DNA of 64,000 nucleotides from Marsupella aquatica (GCA_973895155.1 OZ316896.1:22754001-22818000), one strand, 5' to 3'; positions 48,760-58,098 are shown, counted from the first letter of the stretch. Notes: generated by a model from the sequence alone, not told the origin. Program-made: numbers and translations.

Positions 48760-49500
48760 GTTTAAGATCTCAAATAAGGCTGAAGAGGGACCTGAAGACT
48801 ACTTTGAAGTGTTATGAGACTTTCAAGCTGATCTGAGGTCAACCCGGATTGATATTAGAGAAGGAGGATCGACCCGGAACTTTTTGTTATAAGCCTGGAA
48901 TGAGATATAAAGCTTATACAGAGACTCTACTCAACAACAACTGTCCATTGCCAAAGTTTTTAAAACCATAAGTCAAACACAGGCACGACCACAGCAGAAT
49001 CCGAATATAAGGAAGGAGAGTCGATCCGGCCTCTCACACCTCTCAAAGCCGAACTTAGTAGGTTTTGAGTTCCCGAGCGCATTAGGCTGTTAAAGCAGTA
49101 GAGTGAGGAGGCTCTACCCTTTTGGTAGAGGATCTTGGGTCCGGATTATAAGACCAATCTTGAATTTCTTGATGAGAGCCTGGATATGAGGGTACTGACT
49201 GATTCGTTGTGAGGGGAATGCCTACTCCGCCGCTGGGAGTGAAGGCAGGAAGTTTGAGATTCTGATCGCGCATACATCGGTGATGAGAACGAAGGCCAGG
49301 TCGATCCGGACATCCACATTGCAGGACTGTTTGAGTCTATCTTCGCCCCACGTTCGATGCACCTGGATTTTTATTGACGGGATCTTGATCAACGTTTCCA
49401 GAAGCTCTTGTCAGTTGATCAGAAACGCCATAGCCAGGTCAACCCGGACGTTTCTACCATTAGTCGACACCGAAGAGATTGACCATTCTGAAGTCACAGC
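48760..49500 (+). other. 5' region of the nested element, eroded coding sequence possible
   Basis: One frame here reads as broken protein-like pieces (for example SIAKVFKTISQTQARPQQNPN near 48948-49010) separated by stops, as expected of an old gag-like reading frame. A motif of the form tcaacccgga / tcgatccgg recurs through the stretch. No intact ORF is present. Confidence 0.35.
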
Positions 49501-49568
49501 ATTGTAGAGCTCGCCGACGAGGAGGCAGGCCATTTATTTAGAATCCATTTTCTGCTTTGATAAGTCCT

Positions 49569-51311
49569 ATGGAGCAAGGGACGGATCCAGCCGGAATGTC
49601 CACTTCTCGCGTCTCTAAGGGGCATTCAACCTCAACATCACCTGCACCTACTCCGGTTAAAGCCCCTGTGAGACGATCGAAGAGAAAGGAGGTCCCTATT
49701 GCCATGAAAATTCTGAGGCCAGCTATTCCGGATAGTGAAGCTGAGAAGGTCAAACTGAGGGAGTCTTTGCTCAGGATGGGCTGTGAGTCTCTGATGGAGC
49801 TACCTTGGAGTTATCAGAGCGAAGATATGATCAGAGAGATCCGATCCAAGGAGTGTCCGGTTGAGTTTAAGGATACCTCCAGAGGCCGACCTGAGCGATG
49901 GACTCAGATGATGATTGCAGGAGCTTTTGTATTGGAAGATGAAGGAGAAGGTCCAGTGGGGAGAGCTGTCAACCTAATCCTTCCTTACTTCAAAGGAGCC
50001 ATCAACAGTAAGGACGGGTTTAATGTTTCTAAGTGTTTGGATCCTGATCTGAGACGAGTCTTCAGCTTTCTGCTACCCCTGCTGTACCCTGAGAAGCCAA
50101 GAAGAGTTACTGTTGGAGTTGGCTCTACCATTGTTGCTGCTTACAAGGGAGAAAGAAAAGTCAACTGGGCTAAGCTTATCTTTGATTTGATAAGGAAGTT
50201 GGTACAGAACCTATCCAACAAGAGTCCTACTCCCCTCTCCTGCTACCTGGTACATCTATATAGCTTTGAAGGAGTTTTGTTTAGAGAGGAAAAAAAATTA
50301 CTATTGGCCAAGTACAACTTCATCAAGTATGGAGAGACAGATCCAGATATCACCCAGGCCACCTCTGATGACAGTGAGGATGAGGAACCAGCAGAGACAA
50401 ATCCTCGAAAGACCCGGTCTGCTGCCCGGAACCTCGACCCGGACTTTTCCGACCCGGCCTTCGTCGATCCGGCTGAATGTCCGGATGCACCCGGCCATGC
50501 CTCCCAAGACACCCTAGCTGATTTCCAGATCATCTCAGACACGTTCCAGAAGGTGAAGAGGAAGACCACTGTGATGGAGAAGGTCATCACCGACATTTCG
50601 CAGAAGCTAGGAGTGAAACCAGGGCAGATTCTTGAGAAGATCTCCACCATGAGTGATACCACAGATAAGAAGAAGTTGGAGAAGGAGAATGAGTTCCTCA
50701 AGAAGAAGGTATCTGAACTCAAACAACAGTTGGAAAGGAGTAAGAAGAAGAATGAGCTTGAGCATACTCTCCAACTCAGTATCACTCAATCTTTGGATCT
50801 GATTGAGCCTTTGACTAAGATAGCTTCTCTGGATCTTCTTAAGGCCCAAATTTATGATGAGTATTTGGCCAAGAACACCACACCCATCCTTTTCTCCAAG
50901 ATTAACCATTTAGTGGTAGATGTGAGTACCAAGGTGGATGATGCACTTACAGGCCTCTCAAAGACCTGTGAAGCCTTAAGGGACATGAGTGACTTGACTA
51001 CTGAGGAGCTATTAGCTGATACTGAGATTCCTCCCTTTACTACCAGATCTTTCTCTCCTAGTCCTCATGAAGGAGTCTATTCTACTGGCCCCTCATCACC
51101 CCTCAACCCTCCTGGTTTCCCCACTCCCAGTACACACTTCCACTCCCATTCTTACACCTATTCTCATGACCCAAGTGCCCATCAGGAGAACATGGATACT
51201 GACCCGTCCATCCCTTTTACCACTGGCCAGCAGGGAGTTTTCCTTCGACCAGAACCCCTTGCCATGGCTAACCCTGAGGAGGTTCCTTCCCAAAAGCTAG
51301 GACCAGAATAG
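49569..51311 (+). CDS. Large ORF of the nested element, function unknown
   Basis: 580 residues from the first ATG. The N-terminus is Ser/Thr/Pro-rich and basic. Residues about 50-250 look globular, with NLILPYFKGAINSKDGFN, FSFLLPLLYPEKPRRVTVG, KVNWAKLIFDLIRKLVQNLS and PLSCYLVHLYSFEGVLFREE. This order, an assembly-like helical domain followed by the phrase about a left-over lower chain, recalls the putative plant transposon protein domain (Transposase_32-like) seen in non-autonomous plant elements; that likeness is weak and from memory. A basic and acidic linker (about 255-300) precedes a coiled coil at about 365-405 (KKLEKENEFLKKKVSELKQQ). The C-terminus is Pro/Ser/His-rich. There is no DDE, RT or zinc-knuckle motif. 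The frame is fully open, unlike the host gag. Confidence 0.6.
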   Translation: MEQGTDPAGMSTSRVSKGHSTSTSPAPTPVKAPVRRSKRKEVPIAMKILRPAIPDSEAEKVKLRESLLRMGCESLMELPWSYQSEDMIREIRSKECPVEFKDTSRGRPERWTQMMIAGAFVLEDEGEGPVGRAVNLILPYFKGAINSKDGFNVSKCLDPDLRRVFSFLLPLLYPEKPRRVTVGVGSTIVAAYKGERKVNWAKLIFDLIRKLVQNLSNKSPTPLSCYLVHLYSFEGVLFREEKKLLLAKYNFIKYGETDPDITQATSDDSEDEEPAETNPRKTRSAARNLDPDFSDPAFVDPAECPDAPGHASQDTLADFQIISDTFQKVKRKTTVMEKVITDISQKLGVKPGQILEKISTMSDTTDKKKLEKENEFLKKKVSELKQQLERSKKKNELEHTLQLSITQSLDLIEPLTKIASLDLLKAQIYDEYLAKNTTPILFSKINHLVVDVSTKVDDALTGLSKTCEALRDMSDLTTEELLADTEIPPFTTRSFSPSPHEGVYSTGPSSPLNPPGFPTPSTHFHSHSYTYSHDPSAHQENMDTDPSIPFTTGQQGVFLRPEPLAMANPEEVPSQKLGPE

Positions 51312-51683
51312 AGTCATATTTAGAGAGTTAGAGCCACATTAGTTTAGACTTAGAAATGGCTATGTAGACTAGTATATGAGTAAGTAGACTCCAGTATTTT
51401 GTTGATGTACCCATTGGAGACTCTACTCCATTTTTGACTAGGATAGTTCACTTTTATTTACATATTTCTTTAGACTTGGGTTTTTGAAGAGGCATGTCTT
51501 TTCATAATCTCCACTTCTAGTACAAAAGGAGGAGAACCCCAAAGTCAACAAAGAGAGAAAACATACATTTTGATTTCCTCATTGCCTTTGAAGGAATCTA
51601 TGTCTTTCTTCCTTTCTTTTTACCATGGTTGAGTAAAAAGAAGAAGTTTAGCAACCCTTGAGTTGTTGTGAAATGTTCAATGA

Positions 51684-51953
51684 ATGCTAGAGTGTGCCTA
51701 TAATGATATTGGAAGATCAATGAGATTTGTGACCAATACATTTGGAAGATTCACCAAAGAGGAAATTGACATTTGCACAAAACTCAACCAAGCAATCTTA
51801 AGGATTGTAGGAGAAGTAAGCCGATTCGAGTATCCTAGTACCGTCCTCAACAGGACCAGAAAAGTGTCTCGGGTTGATTTACGTTCATATCTTCTAAATT
51901 CAAGAGATGGAGAAGAGTTGCTACGAGAAATCAAAAAGCATAGAAAATGTTGA
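51684..51953 (+). CDS. Small ORF of the nested element, unknown
   Basis: A 89-residue frame (MLECAYNDIGRSMRFVTNTF at the start, ending KKHRKC). It is basic and mostly helical by composition, with no known domain. It lies 370 bases beyond the large ORF. It may be a real small gene, or the remains of a longer one. Confidence 0.3.
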   Translation: MLECAYNDIGRSMRFVTNTFGRFTKEEIDICTKLNQAILRIVGEVSRFEYPSTVLNRTRKVSRVDLRSYLLNSRDGEELLREIKKHRKC

Positions 51954-52415
51954 TTTCTGAATCTTAAATTAGGCCATAATCCTTATTGAAGGAGTGGTGA
52001 TGGTCATAAATTCAATTCCCTTGCACTTTGAAAACTCCTATCTACTCTCTCTCTAGTTTCAATCTTTGTTAATTCTAGTCTTTATTATTGCACTGTGAAT
52101 CCTAAGGATTACCCACTTGAGTTTGTGGTTAAACACTTATGTTAAGGAGATCATTAGAAATCTCTCCAACCTAAGAATGTTGGTGTAAACTTCTCAAATT
52201 GTGTTAATTAGGTCTTTTCGATCTTATCCACTCCTAACCGGAACGAAATCGAGTTGTTAAGGAATAAATAGTCATTTATCTCTTTATCACCTTGCTACAG
52301 TGGCAAGCCTGGCCACATGAAAAGGGATTGTCGAGTAAAGGTCCCTACTGCATCTGCTAACGCGGCATCGAGCTCGCATGAGGTAGATTTACTCGATGAT
52401 GATGACATATTGTGA

Positions 52416-55400
52416 TGTCAAGGTTATGCTCTCAACGTAGTGTCAAATCCAGGGAGTGATAACTGGATTCTAGATAGTGCATGTACTTTTCACATTTGCT
52501 CTAGGAGAGATTTTTTCAGTTCTTACACGGATTCCAATGGGTCAGTGTTGATGGGAAATGGAATCCCATGTCAAGTTGTTGGACTTGGATCTGTAAGATT
52601 TCAGATGTTTGACGGTGCTGTGAGAACGGTGAGGAATGTGAGACACATTCCCAGCATGATGAAAAATCTCATTTCACTTGGAGTTTTAGAAGCAAATGGC
52701 CATCAGTGGAGTTCTGCTCATGGTGTCCTTCAGGTTTCAACTGGTACTAAAGTTGTATTGAAGGGAAAGAGACATAGCAATCTATACGTTTTGGAGGGCA
52801 ATGTAGTTTGTGATGAAGCCAATGTAACCTTATCTCATGAGGAGACGGCCCGGCTGTGGCACTTCCGTTTGGGCCACATGAGTGAAAAAGGTTTGGTTAT
52901 TCTTCAGAAGAAAGGATTACTTTCTAATTTGCAATCTTGTAAGTTAGAATTTTGTGAGCACTGTGTGCTAGGAAAGCAGCACAGGAAACCCTTCGGAGTT
53001 GGAACTCACACCAGCAAGGAGGTACTTGATTATGTACATAGTGATGTGTGGGGTCCAGCCCCTACTCCCTCACATTCTGGACGATTATACTATGTCACAT
53101 TCATAGACGATTACTCAAGGTATGTGTGGATATACTTTCTACATAGTAAGTCTGATGTTTTTGCCACTTTTAAGGAGTGGAAAGCCCAAGTTGAGAATCA
53201 GACTGGTAATAAGGTGAGATATCTTCGATCGGATAACGGCGATGAATACAGTTCCGGGGAATTTGGAACGTATTGTAAGGAGCAGGGGATTACACGCCAT
53301 CTCACAACAAGTTATACTCCTCAGCAGAATAGTGTTTCTGAGAGACTCAACCGAACACTATTGGACCGCTCGAGGAGTATGTTGAGTCAATCATGCTTAC
53401 CACATGAGTTTTGGGCTCAAGCTGTCAACACTGCAGCTTATTTGGTAAATTTTTTTCCATCCAGTTCTATTGGATTCAAGACGCCATTTGAAATGAGGTA
53501 CGGGCGTCCAGCAGATTATTCACATCTGAGGATTTTTGGATGTGATGCTTATGTGCTTACACCTTCCCAGCTTCGATCCAAGCTGGAGTCCAAGTCAAAG
53601 AAGTGCATTTTCCTTGGCTATCAGAAAGGTGTGAAGGGTTATAGGTTATGGGATCCAGTAACCTGTAAACTAATTGTCAGTAGAGATGTGTCCTTTAATG
53701 AGTCCAGATCATCAAAGGAGGGGGAGAGTTCTCAGGACTCCCATACTGACAAGGGGAAATCTCCCATCCCGGACCCGGTTGAGGGGGAGATTAGTCATGA
53801 TGCAGTTCATGACAGGAGAGATGGAGAAGCTCCGGGCTTGGAGCTGGTTCCTGTGATGGAACAAGAGGAGCAGATTGTTGCTAGGGTACCTCAAATTCAA
53901 CCAGCAACAGCAGCAGATCAGCTTGAGTCATCTACTAGAAGAACTTCCAGTCGTTCTACTAGAGCTCCTACCAGGTATGGTCAATGGGCAGACTCATCTA
54001 AGCTAGATGATATTGACATTGCACCTGATGATGATGACATGACTTTGATCTTGGAAGAAGGAGAGCCTTCTTCGTACAGTGAGGCTTGTGCTTCAGAGCA
54101 AAAGGATGAGTGGAATGCAGCAATGCAGAGGGAGTTGCAATCTTTGAGTGACAACAAGACATGGGAGCTGGTGGAGCTTCCAAGAAGTCAGCAAGTGGTG
54201 GACAGCAAGTGGATTTACAAGTTGAAGGACAGTCCTTCAGAGGGTGGAGATAAGATCTACAAGGCAAGGCTTGTTGCCAAGGGGTTCACTCAGGAGAAAG
54301 GAGTGGACTACAATGAGGTCTTTTCACCGGTGCCTAAGTATTCCACAATTCGGATCTTGTGTCAGCTTGTTGTGTTTTTTAATCTGGTGATGGATCAGAT
54401 GGATGTTGTTACTGCTTTTCTCTATGGCAACTTGGAAGAGATGATCTTCATGAGACAACCGCTAGGCTTTATGAAGAAAGGCCAAGAGAACTTAGTTTGC
54501 AGATTGCTCAAGTCCTTGTATGGATTGAAGCAGTCTCCCAGACAGTGGAACAAGCGGTTTGATGATTTCATGCTTGCTCAAGGTTTTACAAGGATGGTGT
54601 ATGATCCTTGTGTGTATACGAAATCAGTCAAGAATGATGTATTTGGTTTCATCATTCTGGTGATCTATGTGGATGACATGCTGATTGTGGCTAAAGATCA
54701 ATCTGAGGTTGACAGTCTCAAGGCAAAATTAAGTGCTGAATTCAGGATGAAGGATCTTGGTAAGGCCAAGAGGATCTTAGGAATGGAGATTTTTAGGAAC
54801 TCTGAGATTGGACAGTTGTGCTTGAGTCAAGGCCAGTATGCGAGGAAAGTACTTGCACGATTCAACATGGAAAACTGTAAGCCAGTGAGTATTCCTTTAG
54901 CTTCAAATTTCAAGTTATCATCGGCTTTCTCTCCTACGGATGCTGTGGAGAAAGGTTTGATGGCTAAGATTCCTTATGAGAAGGCAGTAGGCAGTCTGAT
55001 GTATTTGATGACTTGTACTAGGCCTGACTTAGCCCTAGCGATGGGCAAGGTTAGCAGATTCATGTCAAATCCAGGGAAGGTACATTGGGAAGCTGTGAAG
55101 TGGATTCTCAAGTATCTGAAGGGTACACAGAACTATGGATTACTATTTGATAACAGATCAAATAGAACGTTAGTTGGCTATGTAGATTCTGACTATGGAG
55201 GCTGTCTGGATACAAGGAGATCTACAACTGGGTTTGTATACACTCTTGGAGGAGGATGTATCAGTTGGAAATCTACCTTGCAGAAGTGCATATCTCAGTC
55301 TACTACAGAAGCAGAGTATGTTGCAGCAGCAGAAGCTGCAAAGGAAGCAATTTGGTTGGATAAGTTGATCGCGAAGATGGGTTTAGAGCATGGAAAAATG

Positions 55401-55634
55401 ACTCTAAACTGTGATAGTCAGAGTGCTCTTCACTTGGTTGCTAACCAGGTGATGGATAGTAGGGTGAAGCACATTGATATCAGGTACCATTTTATCAGGC
55501 AAGTAGTGTCTGATAAAACTTTTGAGCTAGTCAAGATTGATGGAAAACTCAATCCCGCTGATGCCTTTACCAAAGTGGTTCCTTTGGAGAGTTTCTCAAG
55601 ACACCGTGCTACTTTGCAGGTTTTGCAGTTGTAG
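52416..55634 (+). CDS. pol: Copia pol polyprotein (protease, integrase, RT, RNase H)
   Basis: Open for 1072 codons from the TGA at 52413 to the stop at 55632; there is no ATG near the start, because in an intact copia this is the continuation of gag. Domains in order: protease with WILDSACTFH (catalytic Asp near 52472); integrase zinc region H-X4-H...CEHCVLGK (about 52858-52980); integrase catalytic core with FIDDYSRYVWIYF, RSDNGDEY and SERLNRT supplying the D, D and E; a Ser/Pro-rich linker; reverse transcriptase with WIYKLKDS, DVVTAFLYGNL and YVDDMLIV (about 54667); RNase H with GYVDSDYGGCLDTRRSTTGF and STTEAEYVAAAEA. The order integrase before RT defines copia. All catalytic motifs look intact. 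Confidence 0.96.
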   Translation, partial: CQGYALNVVSNPGSDNWILDSACTFHICSRRDFFSSYTDSNGSVLMGNGIPCQVVGLGSVRFQMFDGAVRTVRNVRHIPSMMKNLISLGVLEANGHQWSSAHGVLQVSTGTKVVLKGKRHSNLYVLEGNVVCDEANVTLSHEETARLWHFRLGHMSEKGLVILQKKGLLSNLQSCKLEFCEHCVLGKQHRKPFGVGTHTSKEVLDYVHSDVWGPAPTPSHSGRLYYVTFIDDYSRYVWIYFLHSKSDVFATFKEWKAQVENQTGNKVRYLRSDNGDEYSSGEFGTYCKEQGITRHLTTSYTPQQNSVSERLNRTLLDRSRSMLSQSCLPHEFWAQAVNTAAYLVNFFPSSSIGFKTPFEMRYGRPADYSHLRIFGCDAYVLTPSQLRSKLESKSKKCIFLGYQKGVKGYRLWDPVTCKLIVSRDVSFNESRSSKEGESSQDSHTDKGKSPIPDPVEGEISHDAVHDRRDGEAPGLELVPVMEQEEQIVARVPQIQPATAADQLESSTRRTSSRSTRAPTRYGQWADSSKLDDIDIAPDDDDMTLILEEGEPSSYSEACASEQKDEWNAAMQRELQSLSDNKTWELVELPRSQQVVDSKWIYKLKDSPSEGGDKIYKARLVAKGFTQEKGVDYNEVFSPVPKYSTIRILCQLVVFFNLVMDQMDVVTAFLYGNLEEMIFMRQPLGFMKKGQENLVCRLLKSLYGLKQSPRQWNKRFDDFMLAQGFTRMVYDPCVYTKSVKNDVFGFIILVIYVDDMLIVAKDQSEVDSLKAKLSAEFRMKDLGKAKRILGMEIFRNSEIGQLCLSQGQYARKVLARFNMENCKPVSIPLASNFKLSSAFSPTDAVEKGLMAKIPYEKAVGSLMYLMTCTRPDLALAMGKVSRFMSNPGKVHWEAVKWILKYLKGTQNYGLLFDNRSNRTLVGYVDSDYGGCLDTRRSTTGFVYTLGGGCISWKSTLQKCISQSTTEAEYVAAAEAAKEAIWLDKLIAKMGLEHGKMTLNCDSQSALHLVANQVMDSRVKHIDIRYHFIRQVVSDKTFELVKIDGKLNPADAFTKVVPLESFSRHRATLQVLQL

Positions 55635-55830
55635 TGCAAGTAGAGTTATTTAGCAATGTGTGACTATTTGTATATGGATTACTCATTCCTGTTTGGCTAC
55701 GGCTTAGTTCTAGTTAACCCTTAGTTAACCCTTGTGGTTTTTAGGGGGAGACCTGGTTTGGTGATTGTCTAGAACTTCCCGCTGAGGATTCCATATGGTT
55801 GCATTTAGTCCAGTCCCCAAGACAAGAGTC

Positions 55831-55841
55831 AAGGGGGAGTT
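55831..55841 (+). promoter_or_regulatory. Polypurine tract
   Basis: aagggggagtt immediately precedes the 3' LTR; this purine run primes plus-strand DNA synthesis in LTR retrotransposons. Confidence 0.85.
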
Positions 55842-56185
55842 TGTTAGATATTGCTCTAGTATTGTGACTCTTGAGCTAACCACAGTTAGTCTAACTTGGG
55901 TTAGGACTTAGCTAATGTTAGCGGTAGTACTATTGTGCATATAGCCAGGGCTGATGCCAGACCCTGGTGGAACTTAGGCTCATTGTTACGGAGCTAGTTG
56001 AGAGATAGGGAGAGCTTGTGCTGTGGATGCTTGGTATGGCCGGTCGGCCTAGAGTGCAGTAAAGCTCTTGTGTGTTCCCGTGGACGTAGCCTCATGTGGA
56101 GGTGAACCACGTATCTCTCTGTGTCGACTATTGTGCGTTGGATGATTCATGGGCTTGCCGTTACGAATGTCGTCTATGCTCAACA
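55842..56185 (+). repeat. Copia 3' LTR
   Basis: 344 bases, starting tgttagatattgc and ending tatgctcaaca, directly followed by target duplication caaac (56186-56190). Confidence 0.97.
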
Positions 56186-56190
56186 CAAAC

Positions 56191-57774
56191 ATCAGAATGA
56201 TAACTTTATTTTACTAAATGACATCTCTTCCTTTGTATTCTGGTTTTTTATGCTTAACTTACGGCATGGCACCCCCAAAAAAATTACATTGCTTTTGCCA
56301 CAAACATGAATATACACTTTTGAAACTGTCAAAAATAGGATTTTTCCTGTTTGTGGTTGGTACATTGTGATGATGTGGTGCAACCCCATGACAGGGAATT
56401 TGTAAGGGACCTCTCATGGGGGTCCGTAATTACCACCAAATTAATAGAGTTATCAGTTCTAGTGACATGTCTCTACCATGTCACTGTATTTTGAAAAGTC
56501 TTGAAATGCCTAAGTGAGGATTGAAACTTACCCCCTTTCAGTCTAGTTTGCTGAGAAAATTATTATTTACAATTTGAGATGTACAACCCCCTAGCAACAT
56601 TGTCACTAGGGTTTCCATGAATTGTAAAATCCTTGGGATATATTTCATGGCAATTGTCATTGAAAAGCAATTCCAAGGATTTACAATTCAAAGCCTCAAG
56701 GGATCAATAGAAATGTACTTAAAAAGTTTCCCCTAGCTTCTTTTGTGTGAGCGCCAATGTCATGCCTTGGTCATGTGAACGCACATAATTACATAACAGC
56801 AAAAGTTAAGTTCGATAATATCACTTCATGGGCCTATTTGGAACACCCCTTCTTCCATTTAAAAAAAAATTGTTTCATAATACAGCCAAATCCATTTGGA
56901 AAAGGTCCAATTAATACTCTACTTACAATAGAGAATTTTGGAACCCACAACTAATTCTAATTCTAGATGTCTATGTTCTAAATGCATCATGAAGGCCAGC
57001 ATGAAGGTAAAAGGGCTTCTGGTAGCATAGAAGTACCTTTCTATAATAGTTCTACATTTATTTAGTATTTCTTTCCCCTTGTCATTACAAGAAAAATGAC
57101 AATAAAACAGAGAGGATCCTCGAGAGGACCTACGCACACACTTGAATACTTACAGTTTGTTGAAGTTAACTTTTCTCATTTTACACTAACTGGTCAGAGT
57201 GCGCATTTTGTGAACCTAAATAAAGGTGAAGACATTCCACCCTATTGTGCCATTCTCAGAGCCTCATCCCTTTCTCCATCCGCACCCAAACTTCAATTAT
57301 GACCCAGAGTCATGGTCTAGAGGCTTCACTCTAGCCCAGCAGCCATGAAGGGTAATTTTTTAATCACAACTAGCCCCATTACCCGCTCTTTGAATGTGAG
57401 TAGAGGAGAGTACAATAAAATGTAACAAAATATATTCATTATTCTCATTCTTGAAATATGTTAATGAAATAAGAAAACAATCATTCATTTATATATATGC
57501 ACATCTTCTTTACATGCACACTTTGGTGGGGCCCTAGAGTCATGGTCTAGAGGCTTCACTCTAGAAGCCTACACCCCTGACTCTAGCTTGGCTTTGGCAC
57601 TTTATAAGTAAGATGATATAGTTACAGTCTTGACCACCAGCCCAGCCCCCCTTGGACATGCCCTTGCCCTAAACCCTATGGGGCCTTCCAAAGCCCAGAT
57701 TTGAAGATCTTGAATCCAAGAGTAAGCCCAAGTTTGAAGATCTTGAATCCAACAGTAAGAACTCTGTCACAGCA
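56191..57774. other. Intergenic with small repeats
   Basis: No coding region is supported. It holds a 71-nt foldback (56619-56689). A 29-base exact direct repeat (agagtcatggtctagaggct, continuing to ctctag) is at 57306 and 57536. A short tandem repeat of ttgaagatcttgaatccaa lies at about 57701-57760. Confidence 0.5.
56619..56689. repeat. 71-nt foldback (hairpin-forming inverted repeat)
   Basis: gaattgtaaaatccttggga at 56619 is the near-perfect reverse complement of the segment ending at 56689 (ttccaaggatttacaattc). The arms are about 19 bases with one bulge, and the loop region itself has further partial pairing around caattg. Confidence 0.8.
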
Positions 57775-58098
57775 AAGGGCCAGGTTCCATGGGCCAGGGG
57801 TAGGGAATACGGTTACTCCCTCTTACATCCCCTGGGGCCCAAATACACTGTATGCCAAGGTGTACATAGTATTTCAAATGTATGAATTTTGACTTAGGAG
57901 CCAATGAGAATGTCCTATACTGTTTTTATACAGGGGCAGGGGGTACCCCTGAAGTTTAACAGGGAGTGTGAGGGAAAATCATACTCCTTGATACAGTATT
58001 TGTACACCCCTCAGTCCCTGGAAAAGCTGCAATCTTATTGGCTTAAAAATTCTGACAGTCCGTACTCCTTACTCCCAGCCCCATGGAACCTAGCTCTT
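57775..58098. mobile_element. MITE-like element with imperfect terminal inverted repeats
   Basis: The left end aagggccaggttccatgggc continues caggggtagggaatacgg. The right end read on the minus strand is aagagctaggttccatgggg continuing ctgggagtaaggagtacgg. The two match over about 35 bases with some differences. Total length is about 324 bases with no coding capacity. Target duplication was not identified, so the superfamily is open. A related left end lies at about 39782. Confidence 0.6.

Larger units (their letters stand above)
48700..52299 (+). mobile_element. Nested 3600-bp element with TGT...ACA ends, unclassified
   Basis: Inserted in the copia gag zinc knuckle. The 5-bp duplication gtggc flanks it (48695-48699 and 52300-52304), and removing the insert with one copy brings the knuckle back into frame, which fixes both borders. 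The left end is tgtgagataagg and the right end ccttgctaca, giving only a short imperfect inverted match. I find no copy of the left end near the right end, so there are no LTRs, and no poly-A tail. It carries a 580-codon ORF (49569-51311) and a 90-codon ORF (51684-51953). The TG...CA borders with a 5-bp duplication point to an integrase-type (DDE) mechanism acting in trans, but the class is open. Confidence 0.85.
47755..52415 (+). pseudogene. gag: Copia gag, broken by a stop codon and by a 3600-bp insertion
   Basis: Starts at ATG 47755 (MSDSEDTGRIGVGG). The capsid-like part includes YDGRTDYLLWEKQVKGVL, then INAVMLYLKPHIIKQLDDYA and SLKEGSKMQDHLDEFDSL-like gag segments, followed by an Arg/Ser-rich basic region (48610-48675). 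An in-frame TAG at 48082-48084 interrupts it, and the same frame continues beyond. The nucleocapsid zinc knuckle (CX2CX4HX4C) is split: CWNCG is encoded up to 48699, and the rest (KPGHMKRDC) starts at 52305 after the nested element. A TGA at 52413-52415 separates the gag frame from pol. Confidence 0.93.
46586..56185 (+). mobile_element. Full-length Ty1-copia retrotransposon (9600 bp, including a nested 3600-bp element)
   Basis: Two 344-bp LTRs in direct orientation (46586-46929 and 55842-56185) enclose a primer-binding site, gag, a pol in copia order (protease, integrase, reverse transcriptase, RNase H) and a polypurine tract. The 5-bp target duplication caaac flanks it. The LTRs differ at four of 344 positions by my reading, so insertion is recent on the genome's timescale. 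Without the nested insertion the element would be about 6 kb, normal for the group. The gag-pol frame carries an in-frame TAG at 48082 and TGA at 52413 besides the nested insertion, so this copy cannot make its own Gag-Pol in the usual way, although the pol frame itself is open. Confidence 0.98.

Noticed and set aside
48700-52299. Nested insert as an ordinary LTR retrotransposon or LINE
   Set aside because: No repeat of the left terminal sequence near the right end, no primer-binding site after it, no RT domain, and no poly-A tail.
48700-52299. Nested insert as an intron of gag
   Set aside because: Left border begins tg and right border ends ca with a 5-bp duplication; no GT-AG borders fit the frame at the knuckle.
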